Below, one piece after another: positions 44,075 through 52,419 of a DNA stretch of 64,000 bases. The position numbers and the translations under genes were made by a program. The notes below the pieces were generated by a model. The model worked only from the letters and a program-made list of their open reading frames with translations, had not been told where the DNA came from and searched no databases. Source of the stretch: Alphaproteobacteria bacterium (lineage in GTDB: Bacteria > Pseudomonadota > Alphaproteobacteria > Reyranellales > Reyranellaceae); NCBI GenBank assembly GCA_016869975.1, contig VGCZ01000003.1:1-64000 (forward strand), read 5' to 3'. Position 1 is the first letter of the stretch. Every line of letters begins with the position of its first letter.

Positions 44075-45259
44075 ATGCGCCGCGCGTTGGTTCCTCTGAT
44101 CGCCACCTTCCTCGTGCAGACCCTGTGCTCGGCGGCGGTGCTGGCGCTGGCGACCATGATGCCCAAGGTGGGGCCCGATGTCGGCGTGCCAAGCTGGGTG
44201 ATCGGCGCCTTCACCGCGATCATCTACGCCGTCGCGGCAAGCTCGTCGTTCTTCAGCGCCCAGCCGCTGGCGCGCTTCGGCGGCGTGCGGCTCTGCCAGG
44301 CGGCGCTGCTCTCGGGCGCGCTCGGCCTGCTGGTGATGACCTTGGCGACGCCGCTGGCGCTGATCGTGGGCGTGTTCCTGGTCGGCGGTTCCAACGGTCC
44401 GCTCAACGCCGCGTCGGCGGCGATCCTGGTGCACCGCGTACCGCCGAACTGGTACAGCGCCGCCTTCACGCTGAAGCAGACCGGCGTGCCGTTCGGCTTC
44501 GCGCTGTCGGGCGCCATCGTGCCGCCTTTGGCGACCTGGCTGGGTTGGCAAGGCGCGGCCTGGAGCCTCGCCGCCGTGCTGACGTTGGCGATCGTCACGC
44601 TGCAGCTGCTTTCACGCGAGCTCGAGGGCGACACGCCGCCGATCGCGCGGGCGGCGCTGCTCGAGCCGATGCGCGTGATCTTCGCCGACCGCCGTCTGCG
44701 CGCGTTGGCGCTCGCCTCGCTGCTGTATGTCGTGGCGCAGCACACCGTCACCTTCGTGCTGGTCACCTACCTCGTCGAGGCCTGCGGTCTGTCGATGGTG
44801 GTCGCCGGCCAGATCCTGGCGGTTTCGCAGTTCGGCGCCGCCGCGTTGCGCCTCGTTCTCGGCAGCTTCGCCGATCGTCTGCGCGAACGGCTCAGCCTGC
44901 TGGGCGGTATCGGCGTGCTGACCGCGTGCGGTTGTGCGGCTGTCGCGCTGGCGCGGCCGGACTGGCCGTTACTCGCCATCGCCGCCGCGGCGGTGATCTG
45001 CGGCACGACGGCGGCGAGCTGGAATGGGCTCTCGGTCGGCGAGTTCGTGCGCTGGTCGCCGCCGGGCCAGGCCGGCGCGATCAACGCCGCCAGCACCGCC
45101 ATCGTCTTCAGCGGCGGTGTCGTCGGCCCCGGCCTGTTCAGCGCCGTGGTCGGCGCCAGCGGCTCCTACCTCGCTGGCTTCGCCCTGATCGTCGTCGCCG
45201 TCGGCGCCGGTGGTCTATGGCTGCTGATCGAGGGACGCCGGCTGCGACGGGAGGCCTGA
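44075..45259 (+). CDS. Major facilitator superfamily transporter
   Basis: This 394-residue protein has about twelve membrane helices, starting ALVPLIATFLVQTLCSAAVL. Signature-like loops include PQPLARFGGVRL after helix 2 and an NxxSxxI-type region (GGSNGPLNAASAAIL). It is diverged from the dioxygenase gene by 76 bases and followed one base later by a glutathione transferase gene, so transporter and GST are probably co-expressed. The substrate cannot be told. Confidence 0.88.
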   Translation: MRRALVPLIATFLVQTLCSAAVLALATMMPKVGPDVGVPSWVIGAFTAIIYAVAASSSFFSAQPLARFGGVRLCQAALLSGALGLLVMTLATPLALIVGVFLVGGSNGPLNAASAAILVHRVPPNWYSAAFTLKQTGVPFGFALSGAIVPPLATWLGWQGAAWSLAAVLTLAIVTLQLLSRELEGDTPPIARAALLEPMRVIFADRRLRALALASLLYVVAQHTVTFVLVTYLVEACGLSMVVAGQILAVSQFGAAALRLVLGSFADRLRERLSLLGGIGVLTACGCAAVALARPDWPLLAIAAAAVICGTTAASWNGLSVGEFVRWSPPGQAGAINAASTAIVFSGGVVGPGLFSAVVGASGSYLAGFALIVVAVGAGGLWLLIEGRRLRREA

Positions 45260-45260
45260 C

Positions 45261-45875
45261 ATGATCCTCATCGGCGTCAACCGCTCCCCCTACACGCGCC
45301 GCGTCGCGATCACCTTGCGGGCTTACGGTGTGGTCTACGAACAGCGCGACCTCAACGGCTTCGGCCATCGCGAAGACGTGCGCGCCGCCAACCCGTTGGG
45401 CCGTATCCCGGCGCTGGTGCTCGACAGCGGCGAGACGCTGATCGACAGCGCCGCCATCGTCGATCACCTCGACGAGACTTGCGGCGGCGATCGACCATTG
45501 ACCCCGCGCCTCGGCGCCGATCGCCGCGCCGTACTGAAGATCGCGGCGATGATGATGGGTGCCTGCGACAAGGGCCTGCAGGCCGCGTATCATCGCAACC
45601 ACACGCCGAAGGAGAAGTGGCACCAGCCCTGGATCGACGACTGCATGGCGCAGATGACGAGCGCGCTGGCGGCGGTCGAGGCGATGGCGCGGCCGGACGA
45701 GCCCTACCTGTCCCTTGGCCGCCTGACCCAAGCCGACATTACCGCCTTCGTCGCCGAACGCCTCGGGCGCGGCCTGGGTATCGATACGGACACGCGGATG
45801 CCCGGGCTTCGTGCGCTGACGCGCCGCTTGCTGGAGCAACCCGCCTTCAGCTCGACCGAGCCGCCACCAGCATGA
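45261..45875 (+). CDS. Glutathione S-transferase family protein
   Basis: This 204-residue protein has an N-terminal thioredoxin-like domain (1-80: NRSPYTRRVAITLRAYG, NPLGRIPALVLDSGETLIDS) and a helical C-terminal domain with GRLTQADITAFV. The Ser-Pro-Tyr pair at 9-11 is where zeta/beta-type enzymes carry the active Ser or Cys. Its start follows the MFS stop by one base. Its last 29 bases overlap the convergent methyltransferase gene. Confidence 0.88.
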   Translation: MILIGVNRSPYTRRVAITLRAYGVVYEQRDLNGFGHREDVRAANPLGRIPALVLDSGETLIDSAAIVDHLDETCGGDRPLTPRLGADRRAVLKIAAMMMGACDKGLQAAYHRNHTPKEKWHQPWIDDCMAQMTSALAAVEAMARPDEPYLSLGRLTQADITAFVAERLGRGLGIDTDTRMPGLRALTRRLLEQPAFSSTEPPPA

Positions 45876-46578
45876 AGGGCGGCCGGTCGCGTTCGACCGC
45901 CCATTCGGGGTGCTGCGCGATCTGCGCGTCGGTCGGGCCCCATTCCTCGAGATGCGTCAGCGTGAAGCCGGCGCCCAGCAGCAGGCGAACATAGGTTCCG
46001 ATCGTGCGGTGGCGCTTGATCACGCCCGTGGCCAGCCAGTCCGTCTTGCGCTCGCCTTCGTCGAGATAGCGGTCGAGCGGCCAGACGCGGCGGCCATCGA
46101 CGGCGGTGACGAAGCCCGGCGCCGAGGGCGCAGTGTAGAGCGGATGCTCGACCGAGAAGACGAAGGGCGCGCCCGGCGTCAGCGCGCGACGGATCACCGG
46201 GAACGTGTGCTCGAGATTGGCGACGTAGTGGAAGGCGAGCGAGCTATAGGCGAGATCGAAAGCCGCCGCAGGCACGTCGAGCATTTCCAAGTCGCCGCGC
46301 GCGTAGGTGATGGCCGGGTCGTTGGTCATCTCGGCGGCGCGCGCCAGCATCTTCGCCGACACGTCGATGGCGAGGACCGAGGCGGCGCCTTCCCGCCGCG
46401 CCCAGCGGGCGAACCAGCCGAAGCCGCAGCCGAGGTCGAGCACGCGCCGGCCCGTCATCGCCGGCAGCAGCGCGCGCATTGCGGGCCACTCGGCTGCGCC
46501 GTCGAGGCCCTGGACCGAGCGCGGCAGGCGGCTGTAGCCGGCGAAGAAATCCTCCTGGTCGTAGATGTTGCGGGTCAT
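45847..46578 (-). CDS. Class I SAM-dependent methyltransferase
   Basis: This 243-residue protein has motif I VLDLGCGFGWFARWA (about 46-60), an acidic loop (IDVSAKML), the GDLEML motif and a YSSLAFHYV post-motif segment, the standard small-molecule methyltransferase set. N-terminal YDQEDFFAGYSRLPRS is common in UbiE/COQ5-like small proteins. Substrate unknown. It overlaps the GST gene tail to tail and follows the EEP-family gene by 4 bases in the same direction. Confidence 0.88.
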   Translation of the reverse strand: MTRNIYDQEDFFAGYSRLPRSVQGLDGAAEWPAMRALLPAMTGRRVLDLGCGFGWFARWARREGAASVLAIDVSAKMLARAAEMTNDPAITYARGDLEMLDVPAAAFDLAYSSLAFHYVANLEHTFPVIRRALTPGAPFVFSVEHPLYTAPSAPGFVTAVDGRRVWPLDRYLDEGERKTDWLATGVIKRHRTIGTYVRLLLGAGFTLTHLEEWGPTDAQIAQHPEWAVERDRPPFMLVAARSS

Positions 46579-46582
46579 CGCC

Positions 46583-47362
46583 TCAGCGCCACTGGAACGT
46601 CGCGCGGATCGCCAGATGGTCGGAAGGCTGCTCCAGCGAGGGCAGCGGGGTTGTCGCGTCGATCGTCGGCAGCGCGTGGGGTTCGCCGCTCAGTGGGCCG
46701 CGATAGAGCAGATAGTCGATACGCTTGGCGAGATCGTTGGCGTTGCTGGTGAAGTCGTCCGGCCGCGCGGCGTAGGCGTCGGCGAAGCCCGCCGACCAGA
46801 AGGTGTCGAGCGTAAGCGTCGCCGCCGTCGCGTTGAAATCGCCACAGGCGATCCAGGCGTCGCAAGGCGGCAGCGCGCCGACAAGCTCGCGCGCCTGGCG
46901 CAGGCCGATGCGCTGTTCGGCTGGCGTTGTCGGCGCCTGCCATTTGAGATGGGTGTTGGCGACGCCCAGGCTGCGCGCGCCGTGCCGCAGCTCCAGCAGC
47001 AGGGCAATATTGCCCGACGCCGGCTGATCCGCCGTTCCGTCGTCATAGACCAGTCGGTGGACATCGCCCAGCGTGAACTGGCTGCGATCGAAGAACGTCG
47101 CGCAGCCGTCGAGACGGCTACCGCTCTTCTTCAGATAGACGCCGCCATAGCCCGCCTTCGCCAGACGACGCTCGAGCAGGGTGAAAGTGTCTTCCTCGAT
47201 CTCCTGCAAGCACAGGATGTGCGCCGACAGTTTCTCGATCGCGTCCGCCAGCGCGCCCATCCGCCATTCCGGTCGCAGGTGCTCGATTGCGGCGTGCGGG
47301 AAAAAACGCGGCTCGATATAGGCGTTCGCCAGGATGTTGTAGGAGCAGGCGACGAAGGACAT
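46583..47362 (-). CDS. Endonuclease/exonuclease/phosphatase-family protein (CCR4-like)
   Basis: 259 residues are predicted from an ATG that shares a base with the amidase stop. It has the EEP landmarks: SYNILANAY near the start, LCLQEIEEDTF (metal-binding Glu), NTHLKWQ (catalytic His region), CGDFNATA (Asp-Asn) and a terminal PSDHLAI (His). The SYNILA start and WRMGALADAI stretch resemble CCR4/nocturnin-type members, which cleave phosphodiester or phosphomonoester bonds in RNA or nucleotides. A longer frame upstream is out-of-frame reading of the amidase. Confidence 0.88.
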   Translation of the reverse strand: MSFVACSYNILANAYIEPRFFPHAAIEHLRPEWRMGALADAIEKLSAHILCLQEIEEDTFTLLERRLAKAGYGGVYLKKSGSRLDGCATFFDRSQFTLGDVHRLVYDDGTADQPASGNIALLLELRHGARSLGVANTHLKWQAPTTPAEQRIGLRQARELVGALPPCDAWIACGDFNATAATLTLDTFWSAGFADAYAARPDDFTSNANDLAKRIDYLLYRGPLSGEPHALPTIDATTPLPSLEQPSDHLAIRATFQWR

Positions 47363-48732
47363 CAGTGCGCCAACGCGAGCTCGGCGCGCGCCGCCATCTT
47401 CAGGAGCGGCCGGTCGTGCAGGCGCGGCGCCACGATCTGCAGCCCCACCGGCAGCCCGTCGCGGCCCCTGCCGCAGGGGATCGAGATGCCCGGCACCAGC
47501 GCGAGGTTGAACAGCGGCGTGAACACCGCATGGCCACGCGGCCCGGCCGGCTTGTTCTCGATCACCGGGGGATAGACCGTCTCGACCGGCCACGACACGC
47601 AGGCCGTGGTCGGCGTCAGCAGGTAGTCGTAGCGTGTGAAGAACTCGGCCACCGCGCGCGCCGCGGCGTCGGCGAAGCGGTAGGCCGCGACGACATCGGT
47701 GCCCGCAGTCTTTCGGCCGCGCTCGATCAGGCCCGCGATGTTGTCGCCGAACAGCCCGGGCTCGGCCGCGTGCCGCTCGCCGTAGAGCAGGGCGCTCGCC
47801 GCCGCGTTGACTGCCGCGAAGGCGAGCTCGCCGGTTCCGGCAGGCCACGAGACATCGGCGTTCGTGATGCTCCAGCCGGCGCCGCGTAGCGTCTCGACCG
47901 CGGCGTCGACCGCGTCGCGCACATCGGCGTCGACCGCGACGTCGAGGCCCAGGCGCGGGCTGTAGGCGATGCGCGGCGCGGCCGGCGGTGCCACGTCGTA
48001 GGTCGGCACCGAATGCGGATCGCGCGGATCGGCGCCGGCCATCACCTCGAACATCAGGGCGGCGTCGGCCACCGTGCGGCCCATCGGTGCCGTCACGCCG
48101 TAAAGCGGGCCGTAGGAACCGCCGAAGCCGAAGGGCGAGGGGATCGCGCCGGCCGAGGTCTTCAGGCCCACCACGCCGCAGTGCGAGGCCGGCCGCCGCC
48201 CCGAGCCGCCGCCGTCAGTGCCCAGCGCGATCGGCGAGAAGCCGGCGGCCAGACCGGCCGCCGCGCCGCCGGACGAACCGCCTGGCGTCAGCGCCGGATT
48301 CATCGGATGGCGAGTCGGGCCGTAGACCTTGTTCTCGGTGTGGCCCTTGGCGGCCATTTCAGGGGTGTTGGTCATGCCCAGGAACACGCCACCCGCCGCC
48401 TTCAGCCGCTCGACCGCCACCGCGTCGCGCGGCGCGATGAAGTCCTTGTAGAGCAGCGAGCCGTTGGTAACGCGCCGGCCGGCGACCCAGGTCGTGTCCT
48501 TTACTGTGTAGGGCACGCCCAGCAACGGCCCGTCGAAGCCGGACTTGCGCTGCGCGTCAATGCGGTCGGCGTCGCGCCGGGCTTCGGCGGGATCGAAATC
48601 GACGATGGCGGTGAGGCCAGGATTCTTCGCTTGTACGCGCGCGATGGCGGCCTCCGCAACGTCGCCGGCCTTGGCCTTGCCGGCCCGGATCGCGGCGGCG
48701 ATCTCGGCGGCGGGACGATCGAGCAGATCCAT
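47362..48732 (-). CDS. Amidase-signature family hydrolase, second locus
   Basis: This 456-residue protein carries the full catalytic set: Lys79 in YTVKDTT, the loop TPGGSSGGAAAG at 149-160 with the cis-Ser, and Ser177 in GTDGGGSGRRPA. It looks closer to the indole-acetamide/glutamyl-amidase-like group than the first amidase in this window. It overlaps the EEP gene by one base and heads a three-gene minus-strand unit (amidase, EEP protein, methyltransferase). Confidence 0.9.
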   Translation of the reverse strand: MDLLDRPAAEIAAAIRAGKAKAGDVAEAAIARVQAKNPGLTAIVDFDPAEARRDADRIDAQRKSGFDGPLLGVPYTVKDTTWVAGRRVTNGSLLYKDFIAPRDAVAVERLKAAGGVFLGMTNTPEMAAKGHTENKVYGPTRHPMNPALTPGGSSGGAAAGLAAGFSPIALGTDGGGSGRRPASHCGVVGLKTSAGAIPSPFGFGGSYGPLYGVTAPMGRTVADAALMFEVMAGADPRDPHSVPTYDVAPPAAPRIAYSPRLGLDVAVDADVRDAVDAAVETLRGAGWSITNADVSWPAGTGELAFAAVNAAASALLYGERHAAEPGLFGDNIAGLIERGRKTAGTDVVAAYRFADAAARAVAEFFTRYDYLLTPTTACVSWPVETVYPPVIENKPAGPRGHAVFTPLFNLALVPGISIPCGRGRDGLPVGLQIVAPRLHDRPLLKMAARAELALAH

Positions 48733-48785
48733 CGGCGTTGTCCTTGGGCTTGGCGACTAGGCTGCGGTATCATGGCCACAAAACA

Positions 48786-49427
48786 ATGCCCCTCGAAACC
48801 GATCTCTACGCGCCGGTGAAGGCGCTGCTCGAAGGCCAGGGCTACGACGTCAAGGGCGAAGTCCGTGGCTGCGACGTCGTAGGCGTACGCGGCGCGGAGC
48901 CGCCGGTGATCGTCGAGCTCAAGCGCAGCTTCGGGCTGGGCCTGGTGCTGCAGGGCGTCGAGCGGCTGGGCATGACCGACTCGGTCTATATCGCCGTCGG
49001 CGCGTGGCCCAAGCGCATGCGCGAGGTGAAGAAGCTCTGCCGGCGGCTCGGGCTCGGGCTGATGATCGTGTCGGGCGCGCGGGTCGAGATCCTGCTCGAT
49101 CCCGCGCCCTACGCGCCGCGCAAGAACGCGCGCAAGGCCGGCCGGCTGCTGGGCGAGCACGCGCGGCGCGTCGGCGATCCGACCAAAGGCGGCTCGACGC
49201 GCGTGCCCATCATGACCGCCTACCGCCAGCAGGCGCTGCGCTGCGCCGAGCTCCTGGCACGCGACGGGCCGATGAAGGCCGCGGCATTGAAGGCGTCGGC
49301 CGAGGTGCCGAACGCCGGCAAGATCCTGCTCGACGACGTCTACGGCTGGTTCGAGCGGGTCGAGCGCGGCGTCTATGCGCTGACGCCGGCAGGGCGGGAA
49401 GGGCTGGTGAAGTTCGGCCGGGGCTGA
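48786..49427 (+). CDS. DUF2161 protein with PD-(D/E)xK nuclease-like fold
   Basis: 213 residues are predicted from the ATG at 48786, the start of MPLETDLYAPVKALLEGQGY; an earlier in-frame codon gives no homologous sequence. It is a DUF2161-type protein: the N-terminal domain has Asp30 in GCDVVGVRG and Glu44-x-Lys46 in VIVELK, the D...ExK active-site pattern of the nuclease superfamily. A C-terminal wing-like region (ELLARDGPMKAAALKAS...GWFERVERGVYALT) may bind DNA. Its job is unknown; repair or restriction-like roles have been proposed for such folds. Confidence 0.85.
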   Translation: MPLETDLYAPVKALLEGQGYDVKGEVRGCDVVGVRGAEPPVIVELKRSFGLGLVLQGVERLGMTDSVYIAVGAWPKRMREVKKLCRRLGLGLMIVSGARVEILLDPAPYAPRKNARKAGRLLGEHARRVGDPTKGGSTRVPIMTAYRQQALRCAELLARDGPMKAAALKASAEVPNAGKILLDDVYGWFERVERGVYALTPAGREGLVKFGRG

Positions 49428-49469
49428 TGTAGGCTTGCCGGGCGATCAGGCCGTCAAGGGAGCCCCGCC

Positions 49470-50270
49470 ATGGACATGCCGATCACCGAGTTGCCGCTCA
49501 CCGGAATCGACGTCTACGCCATGCCGCGCGAGCAGGGCGAGTGGGTGCTGCGCCGCCAGCTCGCCGCCGCCTATCGCCTGGTCGATCATTTCGGCTGGAC
49601 CGAGCTGATCTACGGCCATCTCACCGCGCGCGTGCCGGGCGAGGCGCCGCATTTCCTGATCAACCCGTTCGGCCTGAACTACGACGAGGTCACGGCCTCG
49701 AACCTGGTGAAGATCGACCTCGACGGCACCATCGTCGAGCCCTCGCCGCATCCGGTGAACTACGCCGGCTTCGTCATCCACTCGGCCGTCCACATGGCGC
49801 ACGCATCGCGCCATCGCGTGGTGATGCATACGCACACCCGCGCCGGCATGGCCGTGTGCGCGCTGAAGGACGGGCTGAAGCCGATCTCGATGGTGTCGAC
49901 CGCGTTTCACGGCAAGCTCTCGCATCACGATTACGAGGGTCCCAGCCTTGACCTCGACGAACGCGGCCGGCTGCTCAAGAACCTCGGCGACAACCAGGCG
50001 ATGATGCTGCGCAACCATGGCCTGCTGGTCACCGGCCGGTCGGTCCCCGAGGCCTTCCTGCGCCTCTATCGCCTGGAACGCGCTTGCCAGATCCAGATCG
50101 ACGCCGCGGCCGCCGGCGCGCTCAATGTCATGGGCGACAACCTCGCCGCCAAGTCGGGCGCCGACATGGACGCCTTCTCCGAGCGCGAGAGCTCGCAGGG
50201 TATCGGCGATCTCGAGTTCGCCGCGTTGATCCGCAAGCTCGACAAGACCGATCCGGGCTGGCGGCACTAG
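49470..50270 (+). CDS. Class II aldolase/adducin-family protein
   Basis: This 266-residue protein has zinc-site landmarks MHTHTRAG (about 111-118) and RNHGLLVTG (about 187), and an N-terminal SARVPGE/LTARVPGEAPHFLINPFGLNYDEV segment. Family enzymes cleave or decarboxylate sugar phosphates and related aldols; many members with GWTELIYGHLTARVP are of uncertain substrate. The ATG follows the DUF2161 gene by 42 bases with a GGGAG-type site upstream. Confidence 0.9.
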   Translation: MDMPITELPLTGIDVYAMPREQGEWVLRRQLAAAYRLVDHFGWTELIYGHLTARVPGEAPHFLINPFGLNYDEVTASNLVKIDLDGTIVEPSPHPVNYAGFVIHSAVHMAHASRHRVVMHTHTRAGMAVCALKDGLKPISMVSTAFHGKLSHHDYEGPSLDLDERGRLLKNLGDNQAMMLRNHGLLVTGRSVPEAFLRLYRLERACQIQIDAAAAGALNVMGDNLAAKSGADMDAFSERESSQGIGDLEFAALIRKLDKTDPGWRH

Positions 50271-50358
50271 TTCAGGCGGGAGCGCCGCCGCTCCTGCCCC
50301 GCTTCTTCATCGCTACGCGTTGCGTTGAGCACGGCGTTGGCTAGCGAAGGAGGGAACT

Positions 50359-50571
50359 ATGGCGGACAGCGTCTACAAGGTGATCGAGGTCATCGGCACC
50401 AGCACCGAGTCGTGGGAGAAGGCGGCGAATGTCGCCGTCAGCCGCGCCAGCAAGACCCTGCGCGACCTGCGCGTCGCCGAGGTCGTCGAACTCGACATGG
50501 CGATCGACAAGGGCAAGGTCTCAGCCTACCGCGCCAAGGTGAAGCTGTCGTTCAAGTTCGAAGGCGGCTGA
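50359..50571 (+). CDS. Dodecin, flavin-binding protein
   Basis: This 70-residue protein is a standard-length dodecin: VYKVIEVIGTSTESWEKAA, then helix, then LRVAEVVELDMAIDKGKV and YRAKVKLSFKFEGG. Dodecins form twelve-subunit cages that store or buffer FMN, riboflavin or CoA-like ligands in the cytoplasm. GGAGGG lies 5-8 bases before the ATG. Its last 20 bases overlap the convergent aconitase X small-subunit gene. Confidence 0.92.
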   Translation: MADSVYKVIEVIGTSTESWEKAANVAVSRASKTLRDLRVAEVVELDMAIDKGKVSAYRAKVKLSFKFEGG

Positions 50572-50962
50572 GCTGACCTTCGGCGTCGATGCCGATCTCG
50601 GCGCCGTCCTCGATACGATCCATCTCCCGCTGATCCAGCTCGTAGAGCGGGATCGCGGGCCAACCCATCTCGCGTGCCACGACGATGCCCAGGCCGAGGA
50701 TGGCGTCGACGCGGCCCAGCACGATGGCCGCTGGCGCGTGCCCATTGCGCAGCAGCTCGAGCATCACCGCGCTCGAGGACGACGAGCCACGCGGCTCGGC
50801 TACGAACAGCATGCGGCCGCCGATGCGCTCGCCGTGATGGGCGATCGACGGATCGGTGAGTGCGCCGGTGTCGGGATCGACGCCGCCCCAGAAGCTCAGC
50901 GCCGCGACCTTCAGCGCGCGGCCCGAGGCGGTACCGGGCAGGATGACGCGCGCGCGGATCAT
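50552..50962 (-). CDS. Aconitase X swivel-domain small subunit (DUF126)
   Basis: 136 residues are predicted from the ATG at 50962; a start farther up would translate the family A repeat. It is a DUF126 swivel domain: ARVILPGTASGRALKVAALSFWGGVDPDTG, then a GxMLFVAEPRGSSSSSAVMLELLR segment and an AAIVLGRVDAILGLGIVVA helix. It works with the large subunit encoded just upstream to form aconitase X of the two-subunit type. Bacterial family members include cis-3-hydroxy-L-proline dehydratase. No proline-pathway partner gene is adjacent, so the substrate here is open. Confidence 0.9.
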   Translation of the reverse strand: MIRARVILPGTASGRALKVAALSFWGGVDPDTGALTDPSIAHHGERIGGRMLFVAEPRGSSSSSAVMLELLRNGHAPAAIVLGRVDAILGLGIVVAREMGWPAIPLYELDQREMDRIEDGAEIGIDAEGQLSRLRT

Positions 50963-50971
50963 CGGTCGCCA

Positions 50972-51020
50972 TACCTTCCCCCGCCTCCGGGCGCGCGAGC
51001 GCGCCCTTGGGGGAGAGGTA
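50972..51020. repeat. Family A intergenic repeat, half-size copy
   Basis: TACCTTCCCCCGCCTCC at the left end and GGGGGAGAGGTA at the right flank a GC-rich palindrome GGGCGCGCGAGCGCGCCC. It fills the 76-base gap between the large and small aconitase X genes and resembles one arm of the larger elements at 35366 and 53556. Confidence 0.65.
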
Positions 51021-51038
51021 GGTGTGAGCACTGAGCTT

Positions 51039-52292
51039 CTAACGCCACAGCGACATGTCCCGCACGAGACGGCCGGCGGCGGCGGACTCGGCGACGTCGC
51101 TCAGCGAGCCGAACACCACGTCGTAGCCCGTGTTGGGCCGCGTGTAGTGCGCGAACTTGCCGGAGTTGGTGAGCAAGGTGGCGCCCGCGATGTTGGGCAG
51201 GATCGGCGCGACGACGACGCAGGTATCGGCGACGAGTGTGATGTTGGCGTCGCCAAGCGCGCCGAGTAGACCCTCGCGCTCCAGTGCGGAGAGTGTATGG
51301 CGGCCGGTGCAGGCGTAGAAGGGCAGGCGACTCCTGCGGCCCTCGAGCAGCGTCAGCAGGCGTCGCACCTCGTCGAGCGAGAGATGCGGGCTGCCGATGG
51401 CGATGGCGTCCAACTTCGCGCCCGAGGTCGTCGAGAGCCTGTCGTAGCTTTCGCGCAGCATCGCGCCGGTCAACGTGATCGTCTCCGCCGGTGGCGCGCC
51501 GCCGAACACGGTGGCGATGTCGGGCGCTTCCGGCGTGACGCCGACGACATGGAACAGGCCGATGGCGCCGCTGGAGGCGGCGGCGGCGCCCAGAGCCTTC
51601 AGGCGATCCTCCGAGGTGTCGCGCGGCAGGCCGGCGAAGGCCGCGACGCGGCCGCCGGCGACGCGGCCGAGCCAGGCGCCCAGCACGGGATAGAGCGCGT
51701 CCTCGGCCAGCAGCCTCGGGTCGAGACCTCCGCACTGTACCAGCAAGGTGGCGTGGCGGTTGGCGTCGCGATGCAGGCCGTAGTCGGGCGCGCGGGCGGC
51801 GATGGCGGCGCAGATGTCCAGGAAGTCGCCGTAGCGCTCGGTGCGCGCGCCCAGCACCGAATTGCAGAAGGCGACAGCGTTGCTTTCGCCCCAGGCGACA
51901 TGCGCGCCGGTGCGCGGCCGATGGCCGGCCTGATAGGGCGCGCAGGTCCAGGTCGGCTGGCAGCCCAGCGCGACATAGGCGTCCATCATGCGCCGCGCCA
52001 TGGCGGCCTTGCGCGTGTCGAGCTTCACCCGGCCGGCGTGCAGCAGGTCGAGCGCGCCGACATTGAGCGTGGCGGGCACGCTGGTGCGGCCGCCGCCTTC
52101 GACCAGCCGTTCGGCGAACAAGGTGCCGGAATCGCCGTGATAGAGACAGCCATCGATATGCGCGGATTCGACGGAGACGAGCCGCTCGGCGCCCATCATG
52201 CGCGCGGTTTCCGACACCACGCGCATCGCTAGCGCGGCGGCGGGGCCGTCGCGACCATCGAGTGCGGCGCGTTCATCCGAGGTCAGCTGCAT
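51039..52292 (-). CDS. Aconitase X catalytic large subunit (DUF521)
   Basis: This 417-residue protein is of the aconitase X family: N-terminal SAHIDGCLYHGDSGTLFAERL, TLNVGALDLL, CAPYQAGHRPRTGAHVAWGESNAVAFCNSVLGARTERYGD-type iron-sulfur region (Cys and Ser/Asn ligands), and a C-terminal ADTCVVVAPI...TNSGKFAHYTRPNTGYDVVFG. It is a hydratase/dehydratase that probably uses an Fe-S cluster. The small subunit gene follows after 76 bases occupied by a repeat element. It is transcribed away from the CoA-transferase gene. Confidence 0.92.
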   Translation of the reverse strand: MQLTSDERAALDGRDGPAAALAMRVVSETARMMGAERLVSVESAHIDGCLYHGDSGTLFAERLVEGGGRTSVPATLNVGALDLLHAGRVKLDTRKAAMARRMMDAYVALGCQPTWTCAPYQAGHRPRTGAHVAWGESNAVAFCNSVLGARTERYGDFLDICAAIAARAPDYGLHRDANRHATLLVQCGGLDPRLLAEDALYPVLGAWLGRVAGGRVAAFAGLPRDTSEDRLKALGAAAASSGAIGLFHVVGVTPEAPDIATVFGGAPPAETITLTGAMLRESYDRLSTTSGAKLDAIAIGSPHLSLDEVRRLLTLLEGRRSRLPFYACTGRHTLSALEREGLLGALGDANITLVADTCVVVAPILPNIAGATLLTNSGKFAHYTRPNTGYDVVFGSLSDVAESAAAGRLVRDMSLWR

Positions 52293-52419
52293 GGGCGGCA
52301 GTGTATCGAGTGGGAGAGCCGGTGTCGCGTCGGCGCTCCCATGCAGGCAAGGCGATTGTCAGGGGACGCCGCGCTCGGCATATGTGCCGGCCAAAGCGAA
52401 CAGGACAAGAGGAACGGGC

